64,000 nt of DNA from Plotosus lineatus (lineage: Eukaryota; Chordata; Actinopteri; Siluriformes; Plotosidae): positions 27,314,001-27,378,000 of the forward strand of contig CM045733.1 of NCBI GenBank assembly GCA_024760905.1. The letters run 5' to 3'. The position numbers and the translations under genes were made by a program. Below, piece after piece: positions 54,068 to 63,676 of the stretch. Every line of letters starts with the position of its first letter. The stretch's first letter is position 1. Below the pieces are notes generated by a model. The model did no database searches, was not told where the DNA came from, and saw nothing but the letters and a program-made list of their open reading frames with translations.

Positions 54068-57000
54068 GAAGCAGAAGTAGATATTAAAAGCGGATTATTT
54101 CGATTATTTCGGAAAAAGCAACCACCATGTTTAAGGATCTCGTGAAGGAGGGTGGGGGTGGTGGTGAGGGTTTTTCAGACCAGCAACCCCCGGACTTTAA
54201 ATCATCGCATGGGTGTTTCGAGAGATTTTTAAAAAAAAGGTAAATCATTTTCTTTTACCTTTAACACATATTTCACACTTATTTCATACAAAATTGTACT
54301 TTAAAAATTTTTAAAGGGTTTATGGGGTAGTCTTGCGAGCCTTGGAACGAATCACGCGTTTTTCATCTGAAATGCAACTCTACTTACGAAAACCCAGGTT
54401 ACGAAAAAGGCACTGGAAGCAATTAATTTCGCAAGTAGAGGGCCGACTGTATATCTATATATAAATCTGAAATTAAAAGTTACTAACATCTATATAAACA
54501 AATATGTAGATCTATTCTGTGACTGATCAGCAGGTTGTGAAGCAGGTGGGAGGTATTGTTAAATATTGTCTATATTTTGGACAGCATTCACCTCTCCGAC
54601 ACTACTGTCAGAGAATTACAGTAATCCACTGGACACCATTACCCAAAAAAGGCCCTCGGCGACTGCTGTGAGTGGTCACAAGCACAGAGGGGATCATCCA
54701 GGTACCCTTGCCATCATGGCAGAAAATCTACCTTAGGAAAGTCACACTCACCTTGTCCACTCTAATGCCTCGAGTTAGGTGGTCCATGAGCATAGTGCAG
54801 AGCATGCAGACTAAAGAACATCTTCAACTTTGGGGAAGTCCAAATAATTAATAACTCTAAATAAGTACCACCACTGCCCTCAAAGAAAGAAACAATTTTA
54901 TTTGTTTGATTTTTCCCTAAGATGCAGGCACTCTTCACAATTCCCTCCCTTCACAATTTCTCTGAAGTCCCAATTCCAGAAAAAAAAAACACACAAAACA
55001 GCCCCAATGCTTAATATAGCCACCACAATGCTACAGTACGGATATGGCATGTTTTTGGTGATGTTCTGTGTTGCGTTTTAATCAAGCATACCTTTTGGAA
55101 TTGTTAGATCTCCTGTATAGGTATTTTCCAAAAAGCACCGAGAAGCTGGCACCCATCTCATTTGACTCTCAGTGAGGGCAGGCCATCACAGGGCATAAAC
55201 ATGCAGCCTTCTCTTCAGGAAAGTCAGCAATAATTCTTTTACCTGCCTCTCACCACAGACAGTGAGAGACAGGGCCGGCGTTTCACAACTCAGTTAACTG
55301 CACTGGGAGGGCAGCAATGACAACCCGGTGATAGTGGGACTTGAACCCCTGACCTTGGGATCAGTAATCTAGCACCCTACCACCAGGCCACCACTGCCAC
55401 AATGGTCTTGACCTTTGCTGTGTACTTTTTTTTTTAAATTATTATTATGGCTAATCTAGTCTTCCACCACCTTTTAGTGAAAATTCAAATACATCTTTTT
55501 TTTCCAGGGCAACAGGTTGAAAATAAACTATGTAGTCTTTGATTTATCTATTGACATTTATCTAAAGCCTTTGGCCTAACATTGTGGGTAAGTTGTTGTC
55601 GAACAATTTTTAAAATAGAAAAACTGATCAATAAAAAACAGAAGACATTCAGTGCAGAATACATCATGATGAATTTATTTTACAAAGTCTGAATGGACCT
55701 CAACGTTTTTGAAACAAATACGACCACACCATAGCTTTCAGTGAACAGCAAGTCTAGGGCGTACAGTGACCCGGTGAGATATATCTTGGTGCATACAAGA
55801 TCTTCAACATCATATGCTTCAACATTCATTTAACAAGGTAAGGTTCAAAGGAATTTAAAAGGACTTTAAGTATGCAGATTACCCCAACAAATTGGAATGA
55901 GAGCATGAACAATATTAATCATAGAATCAGTTCACCCCGGTTCTTGTGGTCAAAATATTATTCTTCATTATGTTATATTATATGTTATTATGTTCAATAC
56001 TTTGGTAAAAAGTAGTGTACCAGATCTATTTAATCTCAGAACCTTGACCATCTTTCCAGTCTGTTCCTGGTCCAGTGTAATAACAACATATGGGTTTACA
56101 GTGGTTGCATCAGCGGTCACTAAATAATGGATGCCCGAGTGCAAAATATAGCCTTACCCAGTCAAATCAGCCCCATGTTCCGAAAAACCTGGACCCCACT
56201 GCCTTGTAGGCTAAGGTTTTTGAATCAAAGGCTAAAGGTGAGGTAACCCTGATAGAAACCTCCAGGGGAAGGTTTAAACCCTGTCACCATGGCATGCACA
56301 ACCCACTGGTATGTGGTCTATGTGTGGTCTCGGAACCTAAGTCCCAGTCATGGGTAAATGACATGATGGGGTAGAAGGGGCTTCACTAAATCACAGTGAA
56401 GGCAATCTGTCTCAGAGAAGCAAATCTCTGATATAAAAATTACTGAGTTCGCAGACGACCATTCCCCACAATCATATTGGTCTGCAGTTTGGTCTGTTGC
56501 TGGTTGTTTTGCCTCTGCTTGCTGCTGGATCTCAATTCTGTGAACCGAGAGTGGGACTTAGCTACAAAGCTATGTGTCTTTATTTTAACATCATGGGAGG
56601 TTTTGTGTTTGTTCGATTTGTTCGAAAAATCATCAGCTCTTCAAAGTACTCTTTCCATCTTCCCAGCACACTTCTGTCATCAGTCAACACGTTTCCCACT
56701 CTGTCCTTATTCACTCTAACTTGCTGCACATCCTTCCCATCTCCATTTCTCTGCTGTACCAACCTGTATAAATGATTTTCTCCCTCCTTACTGTCCAACC
56801 TAGCATACAAGTCATCATACACCCTCTGTTTGGCCTTTGACACCGCTACCTTCACCTTACGTTGTGTCTCCCTGTACTCCAGTTTACGCTCTTCAGTCCT
56901 CTCTATGTCCCACTTCTTCTTAGCTAACCTCTTCTTGTGTACACACTCATGCACTTCCTCATTCCACCACCAAGTCTTCTTTTCTACTGTCCATCCAGAG

Positions 57001-60000
57001 GACACGCCAAGTACTCTCCTACCTGTCTCCATGATCACATTAACTGTCGTTGTCCAGTCATCTGGAAGCACTTCCTGACCACCCAAAACCTGTTTCAACT
57101 GCTCCTTGAAGACAACACGACACTCTTCCTATTTCAGCTTCCACCACTTTGTCTTCTGCTCTGCCTTTGCCTTCTTCTCCTTTCTCACCATCAGCATCAT
57201 CCTGCACACCACCATCCTATGCTGTTTGGCAACACTCTCGCCCACTACTACGTTGCAGTCATTGACTTCCTTCAAATTACATCGCCTGCACAAGATGTGG
57301 TCTACCTGTGTGCTCCTACCTCTGCTTTTATAAGTCATCATATGCTCCTCTCTCTTCTGGAAGAAAGTATTCACCACAGCCATTTCCATTCTTTTTGCAA
57401 AATCTATCAACATCTTTCCTTCTGTGTTCCTGTCCTGAATACCAAACCTGCCCATCACTTCCTCGTCCCCTCTGTTGCCTGCACCAACATGTCCGTTGAA
57501 GTCTGCCCCACCTCTGGGGGAACTCTGCATCACTTCATCTAACGCACACCAGAATATCTCCTTCTCTTCTAGCTCACATCCTGTCTGTGGAACATAAGCA
57601 CTAACAACATTGAACATCAGACCATCAATTTTTAACTTGAGACTCATCACTCTGTCTGACACGCTTTTCACTTCTAGAACATTCCTGACCAACCCCCTCC
57701 TTCAAGATGACTCCTACTCCATTTCTCTTCCCATCCACACCATAAAAAAACAGTTTACACTCTGTCTACAGTAGGCCCTTGACTATTCACGGTTTTACAC
57801 TCACAGTTTGAGTATTCGCAGACTGCCGAGCAACTCACACGTGATTCAAATTCAGCCAATGGCTGTCCTCCTTCTTGCTGATTGCTTGAGATGATGTAAT
57901 GCCCCTTTTTCCTTATTCACGCACAAGTTGGCAATGAGCCTTTTTTATTGTGTTTTAATTACCAGTAAAGTTCTATGATGTCACTCAAACGCCTGCTAAG
58001 CACCAGAAAACGGTAATGATGTTGGATGTCTCTTCTGAAGAAATAAGACTTTCTCCGGAAGAAATGAAAGTTTCCTCTGAAGTGACGTCATTGCTGAAAA
58101 GGAATAATCGTCTGAACTGTTGTAAAACACTCCACTATTGAAGTCTTTTCAATTATTATTCCATTACATGACCTAAGGTAATGTTTAAAATGTTTGTGTG
58201 TTATATTTTATTTACTGTTGTGTAGCATGTTTCTCATTTTGTTTTGTTTATCCAATTTATTACATTTCTTGTTCTTTTAAGTCCTTTTTGTTATGGTCTG
58301 TGTTTTGGGGGACTTTGATTTTGGCGCTGTGCCTCTAAGTAACTGTTTACTTCCCTTTGGCTGAGGGGCGTGGCTGAGCTGCTTCGTAGCACACACCTGA
58401 ATTCACTATTCTCATTTACTCACAATAAACAAAAGCACTCACCTCTGCGCCAGCAGATTAACTTATATCAACATCACCGCTTCTTTGGTTTGTAACGCTC
58501 TCTAACTCTCTCTCTCTAAAATTCTGTTTTCTTCAAGCTTCGGCTGGGGGGGGGCGTGGCTGAGCTGCTCGGACTTAATACAGTTAATACCTGAATTCAG
58601 TCATCTCATGCCTAATGCAATACATTCCTCTAGTGGGAATTTTTGAAAACTACAGTGCTGTATGTTTTTCAGAGGATGCTTTGAAAGTTGTTTTTATACG
58701 TATGCTGTATAATATTTATCTTTTCTCATCAATAAATATAACAGTAAAATTTGAAAAGTTTTTCTTAATCATTACTACATTTTACTACATTAATACTGAA
58801 TTAATGAGTAAGACTGTCTATAGAATGTGTTTAAGAAGCATATTTTTGTGCATCTAATAGATACATAGTATTTTACTTCCGGCTGCTCATTCGCGCATGT
58901 GACATGATACATGGGGTTTTACTTCCGGGTACAGAACTCGCGGATTATCTTAAATCGCGGGAGGGCCCAGAACCAAACCCCTGTGAATGTCGAGGGCCTA
59001 CTGTATCTGCTCGGATCGGTGCAATCTAATGCATACTCAGTTAAGCAAAGACTTGTAAAATGAATGAAACCAGAATCCACAAATTACAGAACAATTACAG
59101 AGATTTATTATCTTTTAGCAGAATCCTAAGAGTGTATACTTATTTTTATATTAATATTCATTAGGATTTGTACTTGTTCTTTGTATGCATCTCTTGAATA
59201 AAATTTACTTACTTAGTTCCACAAAAGAAAGAACTCTCCGCTCTGCTGGGATTCACATCAGTGCAGGCTGTGTTCTAAACGAGTTCAACAGCACCCTTGT
59301 GCACTTGAAAGACCAGAAGTCTGTATAACCCACAGCAAGTCCGCTACTTTTGCAAGTACACTACTTTCGGTATTGAGCGCCTCACATATTGTAAGCGTTG
59401 ATTGGCTGTTTTAAGCTTCATGTAAAGTAAGCCAACGTCCCCACAACCCTAATTAGAATTAAGTGGTTCAGAAAAAGAATGAATAAATTATTTAATCAGA
59501 TCTAATCTGCTGTTTGATAAGGAAGAATTCAAATCTGACCCCGAGATTGGGGTAATCACTATGCAAAACCAGAAGTTGCTATTGTGTGATGAACAGCATG
59601 GACAGCTCACCAGGCCATCACAGGACCAACACTCACACCTCAGGGAGAATTGGCCTACTGTACTTGTTTTTGGACAGGGAGGAAAGCGGAGTACCTGGAG
59701 ATAGCCTATACAAACACAGGGAGAGCATGGAAACTTCACACAGGCCCAGGCTAGGAATTGAACCCAGGCCTTCTTGCTGTGAAGTTGATGTGCTAACCAC
59801 TACTTCATCGTGCCACCCTGGTTGCTAAATTTTCACTCTGCTGTGGTGCAAGTCTTTATTTCAGCCAAGCAGAACCACAACTCAGAGTTTACTGAAGGTA
59901 AAGATCAATTGATATTAACAAGTGGGAGGTGTGGCTCCTGATTGGCTGGATTGAACACCTGCACCCACACATGCCCCTGGCAGATAAGGCTTGAGACTCC

Positions 60001-60566
60001 TTGAATATAAAGCCTTATAGATTGAATAGCCTTATAGAATATCTAGTATACTAAGTCCAGATCTGATACAAGTCTGATCATTCGTTTGTTGACTATTTAG
60101 TAGGATGTATAATATTCCTAATTGTGTATTATTGTGTTTTGTTGCAGACGTCACATAAAATACACTAAACAAACTATTTTTAGCACCAGCATTCCTTTAA
60201 AGCAACCGATTCATCATTACTTTCCTTAAATTCTATATTATCTATTGTTCTGCACTTGTTTTTGTCCTTTTAAGCTCCTGTAGCTAAGTTTACATGACTG
60301 GATTTCTGGGGAGGTAGATTTATTTACATCTGTGTGGGATTAGAAAGTTCTTTGATCACAACAGGAGACGTTAGAAGCCAGGAACTTGGATTTTTTTTTT
60401 TTTTTTCTGTCTTTATGTCCTCATTGTTTTCACTAGTAAAGACGAATTTGAGGTCCTCATATTTTTGGTCTCATTGTAGAGTGTCTTACAATGAAATGTC
60501 CTCATATTATTTTACTATGAAGGATATCTGTGTGTGCGTGTGCGTGCGTGTGTTTGTGTGTGCGTT

Positions 60567-60614
<48 letters not shown>

Positions 60615-61453
60615 ATTAAGTATAAATAAACATATACAGTGTGCTATGAGTGTATACACAGTAGTGGAATAAAAAGCACTATGAATAGACAATAACAGGG
60701 TAAGCATATGTATGTGCATGAACGGTACGAATGGTACTGTGGTGGTGTAATGTGGATTGGAGGGCAGGTGCAGCAGGGGACTGAGTTCAATTCAGAATAA
60801 GTCATATATACCTGGAAATTGTGTGTTTCTTTGGGTTTCCTAATTCACATAAACAAGAAAAATATCTGTCATGGTACTGATATGTCACAATATGATGAGG
60901 TCCTGATATGACAGTAAATTCAGGTTTGACAAAAATATCATCCTAGCCAAAATCTCAGTAGATCAATGTGTTCCTGGAAGCATGTGTGTGTGTGTGTGTG
61001 TGTCCTGTTAAGAAGTGCTTTACACTGAGTAAATTTATGAGTACAGTGATCCCTCCTACTTTGTCTTCAGTTTCTGCAGCTTCAGCACATCTCGAGTTTT
61101 TCAAAAATATTCATTGAAAAATTTGAAAATAAGGAAATTCAGGAAATATAGAGAAAAATTTAAGAAAAATGCTGCAAAAAAAGGCCAATTGTGCAAAAAA
61201 AAAGCCAACCCAACAAAACTACTTACATTTTTATGTGAGGTGCGCATCTGTGTGTATGTACGCGCGCGTCTGTATGTGTGTGTGTATTTATATTTTATTT
61301 ACATCTTATGCATTACTTTTGAATGTTTAATTGTTATTATAAGCATTTAAAACATTGAATATGTATTTATTGATATTTTATACATTATATACATGTACGT
61401 ATACATCAGTCAGGGGGGTTGATCCTATTTCGCGGAAATCTGCTTTCGGGGGT

Positions 61454-61521
<68 letters not shown>

Positions 61522-62087
61522 TTGGTCCCCATTAACTGCAGAAAGTGGTGGATCCCTGTATTGCCTTTTCCCTCTTCACCTCATTAGTTTCTCATTCATT
61601 CCCCTTTGTGTTTGTATCCAGACAGCCATTTTTTTTTTTTTTTTAAATGCTTTGAAAAATTAGTTTTTGCCTGTTTAAACTAAACATTTTTTTTAAGAAA
61701 ATGCCATTATGGGTGACTTGTCATCATCATATGCTGACCCAAAAGACGAACTGTTATAGGATATCAGTACATATTAAGAAGTGTCTGAATGTAACTTCTG
61801 CACTTCCAGACTGTGAGCAAATGGCAGGATCCTCTTTATGGATCTACGTATTTCTGGGCAACATGCTGCGAGGGATTGGAGAGACTCCAGTGATGCCTCT
61901 TGGGTTATCTTACATGGATGACTTTGCCAGACAAGAAAACACAGCTGTCTATATCGGTATGATAAAACAGAACATAAACTAAAGTTTACCAAGTTTATAG
62001 TTTGGTAAAAAGCAAGCTAAATTTTCACTCTGCTTAGAACCCTGCAATTATGCGCACATGTTATTTCAGGTACAACACAAGATGTTG

Positions 62088-62140
<53 letters not shown>

Positions 62141-62899
62141 CATTTATCACTTTGCGTATCAGTTTTGTAATGCAGAACAAAATAATCATATATGATCATG
62201 CTAATGGAGATCACTTTATGTGTCATAATCTGAAATCTGTGTGTATGCCTGTGTCTTTTTCTTTCTCTAAATGCAGCATGTATCCAATGTATCAGTATCA
62301 TAGGCCCAATATTGGGGTTTATGCTTGGTTCCTTCTGCGCCAAAACGTATGTGGATATTGGAAGAGTAGATTTAGGTAAGAATTAGTTATGTACTCTCAA
62401 GTTTTCTGGTAGAGACGGGTATCGGGATGTGTGGTTCTACTATTTGTCATTATCTTCACAATCACATATATTTTGCATCTTCAAGGTTGTTGGCATGTTT
62501 TGTCAACCGACTGATATAAAAACACAAATATTTTAATTCCAGGTTGTAATCCAGAAAAATAGGGAAAATATCAAGAAGGTAAATATTTCCATCATTATAT
62601 ATTAATCAATACATTTGTTTTCCAATTTGTATCTACAGACAGTATTTTAATTACCCACAAAGACACACGCTGGGTGGGAGCCTGGTGGCTAGGTTTCTTG
62701 GCCACTGGTACTGTGATGATACTGGCTGGAATCCCTTTCTGGTTCCTGCCCAGGTCACTGCCTAAACCAGTAGAAAGGGATTCCAGGAAAAGCCAAGATG
62801 TACAACAAAGTGAGCAAGATTCTTTTATCCCTGTGGAGAGAGAAAACACTCCACCATCAGGAAAAACCAACCCTGTCAGCATGGCTGCCATGGCCAAAG
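40813..62899 (+). CDS. slco1-like: Solute carrier organic anion transporter, SLCO1/OATP1 family (5' seven exons, continues past window)
   Basis: Exons 40813-40863, 42571-42712, 42940-43072, 50725-50849, 61810-61956, 62277-62375 and 62639-62899 join in phase to about 319 residues. This is roughly the first half of a 12-membrane-span uptake transporter for bile acids, steroid conjugates and thyroid hormones at the plasma membrane. Landmarks are [10 protein letters not shown] (span 1), [27 protein letters not shown] (span 2), ALPHFF (span 3), [18 protein letters not shown] (span 4), [16 protein letters not shown] (span 5), and the OATP signature [12 protein letters not shown] leading into span 6. 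ERRFEIPSS and [10 protein letters not shown] point to the SLCO1 branch; the paralogue (1c, 1d, 1f and so on) is unresolved. An AG acceptor lies six bases before the ATG, so upstream 5' UTR, or possibly coding, exons exist. Later exons lie beyond 64000. Confidence 0.92.
41545..41975 (+). mobile_element. LINE family 2, 3' fragment
   Basis: gtcaactccaggtttgggat, gatcttgttcatgagcgaca, gatagtgacctaaagaacaa and caggtggttatggcatctgg follow the RT C-terminal coding region of family 2 on the + strand, heavily decayed. Confidence 0.7.
42105..42440 (+). repeat. SINE family C copy with long (TG)n
   Basis: Head gttggcatagtggttagcat, body, a (TG)n run at 42269-42357, and decayed tail. Lies just before the first membrane-span exon of SLCO1. 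Confidence 0.8.
42571..42712 (+). CDS. slco1-like: SLCO1 exon: transmembrane segment 1
   Basis: Encodes [20 protein letters not shown], then [19 protein letters not shown] and IDGSFEIG. Acceptor gcgatag, donor gtaaga, phase 0 to phase 1. Confidence 0.95.
42940..43072 (+). CDS. slco1-like: SLCO1 exon: transmembrane segments 2 and 3
   Basis: Encodes [20 protein letters not shown] and [19 protein letters not shown], two hydrophobic spans. Acceptor ttgtag, donor gtaagt, ending in phase 2. Confidence 0.95.
43669..44014 (+). repeat. SINE family A, full-length
   Basis: Head ggggcagtggtggcttggtg to tail gttcagaaaatgaattaatg; GTATTCAG before and GTATTCGG after form a likely duplication. Confidence 0.92.
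44219..44975 (-). mobile_element. LINE family 2, 3' fragment
   Basis: Reverse complement of the family 2 3' end (atcttcttccgcttaatcca) through the RT C-terminus. 5' truncated at about 44975. Confidence 0.85.
44980..45480. other. Intron sequence, nothing recognised
   Basis: AT-rich single-copy-looking DNA in SLCO1 intron 3; no exon fitting the SLCO1 reading frame is missing here. Confidence 0.4.
45500..47165 (+). mobile_element. Degraded LINE of a third family
   Basis: Broken + frames: endonuclease-like [20 protein letters not shown] around 46040, SDHNLIYL near 46550, [18 protein letters not shown] near 46800, and [10 protein letters not shown] at 46975. A separate piece at 46213-46395 ([19 protein letters not shown]) resembles the extreme C-terminus of a non-LTR RT. 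The order suggests rearrangement or two overlapping insertions. Confidence 0.6.
47207..47272. repeat. (GA)n microsatellite
   Basis: About 33 GA units with small interruptions, between two oppositely oriented LINE fragments. Confidence 0.95.
47275..48380 (-). mobile_element. Degraded LINE, minus strand
   Basis: Endonuclease-like segment 48347-48138 ([20 protein letters not shown]), linker 47926-47627, and pre-RT segment 47611-47280 ([20 protein letters not shown], the S-G-K-A-x-x-x-D motif before RT). The RT domain itself is absent. Confidence 0.7.
48461..48672 (+). repeat. SINE family A, 5' truncated
   Basis: ctatggtgaaatgcatgtga to gttcagaaaatgaatgaata. Confidence 0.88.
48831..49281. mobile_element. 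Foldback/MITE-like element with 49-bp arms and nested palindromes
   Basis: Arms 48831-48879 and 49233-49281 match at 47 of 49 positions when reversed (gccgctatttctc...). A second inverted pair nests beside the right arm: gtgattaagccg and gtgtgaccg (49170-49199) face cggtcacac and cggcttaatcac (49213-49235). The flanking stretch to about 49565 includes a TATA-like tatataaaat at 49421 and may be part of the same element. Style resembles non-autonomous Harbinger DNA, not proven. Confidence 0.75.
49564..49868 (+). repeat. SINE, B-type tail
   Basis: gttgggggttcaagtcccac, gccggccatgtctctcactg, then B tail ggaagggcatctgtcataaa and gctgaaaggaagagaag. Confidence 0.9.
49870..50720. other. Intron sequence, nothing recognised
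   Basis: AT-rich DNA upstream of SLCO1 exon 4 without coding or repeat signatures. Confidence 0.4.
50725..50849 (+). CDS. slco1-like: SLCO1 exon: first large extracellular loop
   Basis: Encodes [27 protein letters not shown] and a Ser-rich end. This loop is poorly conserved in OATPs. It has one N-x-T sequon (NET). Acceptor caacag, donor gtgagt, phase 2 to phase 1. Confidence 0.88.
50850..51592. other. Intron sequence, nothing recognised
   Basis: Start of the 11-kb SLCO1 intron 4; a (T)13 run at 51140 only. Confidence 0.4.
51593..51660. repeat. (TG)n microsatellite
   Basis: About 34 uninterrupted TG units. Confidence 0.98.
51908..52718 (+). mobile_element. TTAA-flanked (Kolobok-like) element carrying a Cys-rich gene
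   Basis: 811 bp with 12-bp perfect inverted ends AGGGTACCTGTA / TACAGGTACCCT, and TTAA on both sides (51904-51907, 52719-52722). TTAA duplication is typical of Kolobok and piggyBac; the AGGG ends fit Kolobok better. Carries its own small gene (52218-52583) but no transposase. Confidence 0.88.
52218..52583 (+). pseudogene. Small acidic Cys-rich protein with P2X7-ballast-like zinc motif
   Basis: An ATG at 52218 opens MDEDNFVEG then a TGA; the same frame continues to 52583, and an ATG-initiated frame starts at 52293. It reads [20 protein letters not shown], then [31 protein letters not shown] and a C-terminal tail. W-x-x-C-G-x-C ... E-C-x-C-C resembles the zinc-binding C-terminal (ballast) domain of P2X7 receptors and related stand-alone fish proteins, from memory of that pattern only. 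It lies fully within the TTAA element, so it is element cargo, not a host exon. The early stop suggests it is dead. Confidence 0.55.
53195..53350. repeat. Dispersed fish repeat (tactttattgatc type)
   Basis: ctcagaatcagaatacttta, then ttgatcacagaagaaattat, a phrase common at 3' ends of fish interspersed repeats. Part of the same repeat appears to continue after the Tigger-like insertion, from 54452 to about 54850. Confidence 0.5.
53355..54449. mobile_element. Tigger/pogo-like element family B, copy 2
   Basis: TA-flanked ends: CAGTC(AGTC)GGCCCTCTACT on the left, with a 4-bp duplication, and CAGTCGGCCCTCTACT reversed on the right. A frame at 53655 reads [20 protein letters not shown], consistent with the N-terminus of a pogo/Tigger transposase, then a stop. 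Interrupted by a SINE. Confidence 0.88.
53756..54064 (+). repeat. SINE with B-type tail ending in (CT)n, inside Tigger-like element
   Basis: Flanked by a perfect 10-bp duplication ATTGAAGCAG (53746-53755, 54065-54074). 5' truncated at ctaactgggttatc. After gccgaaaggaaa it continues into (CT)n at 53986-54063. Confidence 0.95.
55138..55400 (-). repeat. SINE family A, partly rearranged (minus strand)
   Basis: From ctggcacccatctcatttga to ccaggccaccactgcc. The internal tRNA-unrelated part is shortened. Confidence 0.85.
55420..56570. other. Intron sequence, unclassified
   Basis: No coding remnants seen. 56080-56440 has a composition unlike its AT-rich surroundings and could be an untranslated part of a retroelement. 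Confidence 0.35.
56575..57766 (-). mobile_element. RTE-type LINE, 5' region (endonuclease to linker)
   Basis: Minus strand. 57692-57129 holds the endonuclease remnant ([56 protein letters not shown]). 57098-56580 holds the linker to RT ([34 protein letters not shown]). The RT and tail are absent. The upstream side is cut by the Tigger-like element at 57769. Confidence 0.88.
57769..59003. mobile_element. Tigger/mariner-like element family A, copy 2
   Basis: TA-flanked inverted ends CAGTAGGCCCTTGACT and (reversed) CAGTAGGCCCTCGACA; 1,235 bp. Related along its length, in reverse orientation, to 10887-12042. Non-coding. Confidence 0.92.
59577..59822 (-). repeat. SINE family C copy (minus strand)
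   Basis: From ggacagctcaccaggccatc to gctaaccactacttcatcgt; it contains the reversed B-box-like region ggaattgaacccaggcc. Confidence 0.8.
59830..61043. other. Intron sequence with (TG)n
   Basis: Apart from a (TG)n run at 60561-60611 (with TG-rich flanks from 60530) and a shorter one at 60983-61003, no feature recognised. Confidence 0.5.
61044..61558. mobile_element. Tigger-like element family E copy
   Basis: TA-flanked ends CAGTGATCCCTCC and (reversed) CAGGGATCCACC, imperfect. Contains a (TG)n run at 61456-61520. Its interior matches, reversed, 10216-10579. Confidence 0.7.
61810..61956 (+). CDS. slco1-like: SLCO1 exon: transmembrane segment 4
   Basis: Encodes [20 protein letters not shown] and [20 protein letters not shown], among the most conserved parts of OATPs. 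It lies after an 11-kb intron. Acceptor ttccag, donor gtatga. Confidence 0.96.
62087..62140. repeat. (TTA)n microsatellite
   Basis: About 18 uninterrupted TTA units in the 320-bp intron between two SLCO1 exons. Confidence 0.97.
62277..62375 (+). CDS. slco1-like: SLCO1 exon: transmembrane segment 5
   Basis: Encodes [20 protein letters not shown] and YVDIGRVDL. Acceptor atgcag, donor gtaaga, phase 1 on both sides. Confidence 0.96.
62639..62899 (+). CDS. slco1-like: SLCO1 exon: OATP signature and transmembrane segment 6
   Basis: Encodes [18 protein letters not shown] (superfamily signature), a hydrophobic span ending [13 protein letters not shown], and a hydrophilic intracellular loop ending AAMAKG. 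Acceptor ctacag, donor gtactt (weak). The next exon is not in the window. Confidence 0.95.
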
Positions 62900-62954
62900 G
62901 TACTTGATTACAATTTAACTTCAGGTCATTTGAAACATTTTGATTTTGTAAGCT

Positions 62955-63275
62955 TGGGAGCGCAACAGTAGATAAGTAGTTAGCACTGTCGGGGTTTGAG
63001 TGGGCAGTTTGCATGTAATTCCCATATTTGAATATGTTTCTTCTTTGTTTTATGGTTTTATTGTCTATACAACAAAGACAAGGAGAACATTACTCCAACT
63101 GGTTAATCTAAATTGCTCATCAGTGTGAACATGGTTGTCAGTAATTAGCTCAGCAATAGCCTGACAATCTATTCAGGATATACCTTGCCCCTGCCCAAAG
63201 TCAGCCAGGATTTGCTCCAGCTTCCCCTGCAGTCCTGATTGATAAGCAGAAAAGATACTGGATGTATGGATGGTA
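62955..63275 (+). repeat. SINE family C copy, degraded
   Basis: gcgcaacagtagataagtag, then tagcctgacaatctattcag and cttcccctgcagtcctgatt follow the family C plan, with a rearranged middle. Confidence 0.6.
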
Positions 63276-63489
63276 AACTTAGTTAAGTTTAAATATGTGA
63301 AAACTCTCACCCATTCCTGTAGAACAGTCAATGAACCAAATTCTAGTTCATGCCAAATAATCTGACTTTAAAAAAGTCACAGTTGAAAGAAATTTGAAAT
63401 TGTAATAGGATTTTGGAAGAGTTTAGAACTGATAGGCATAAAGTTAACCACTACATTAAAAGGAGAGTATTTTTTCAAAGTTAATGATA

Positions 63490-63669
63490 TTTACAGCATT
63501 TGGCAGATGCATCTTTTCCAGAGAGACTTACAATTATAATTTATTATATGACTGAGCAATTGAGAGTAAGGACCTTGCTCAGGTGCCTAACAGTGGTGAT
63601 AGTGGGGATTGAATTGCTGGCCTTTGGATCAGTAACGCCATCACCTTATCCATTAAGCCACCACTGCCA
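63490..63669 (-). repeat. HE1/V-SINE-like element (minus strand)
   Basis: gcatttggcagatgcatctt, then ttgaattgctggcctttgga and attaagccaccactgcc, the reversed layout of the element at 35587. Confidence 0.85.
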
Positions 63670-63676
63670 ATACTAG

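Noticed and set aside
59341..59480. Possible further exon of SLCO1 in intron 4
   Set aside because: Exons 50725-50849 and 61810-61956 already join in phase with an unbroken family sequence; 59430-59490 is a SINE tail.
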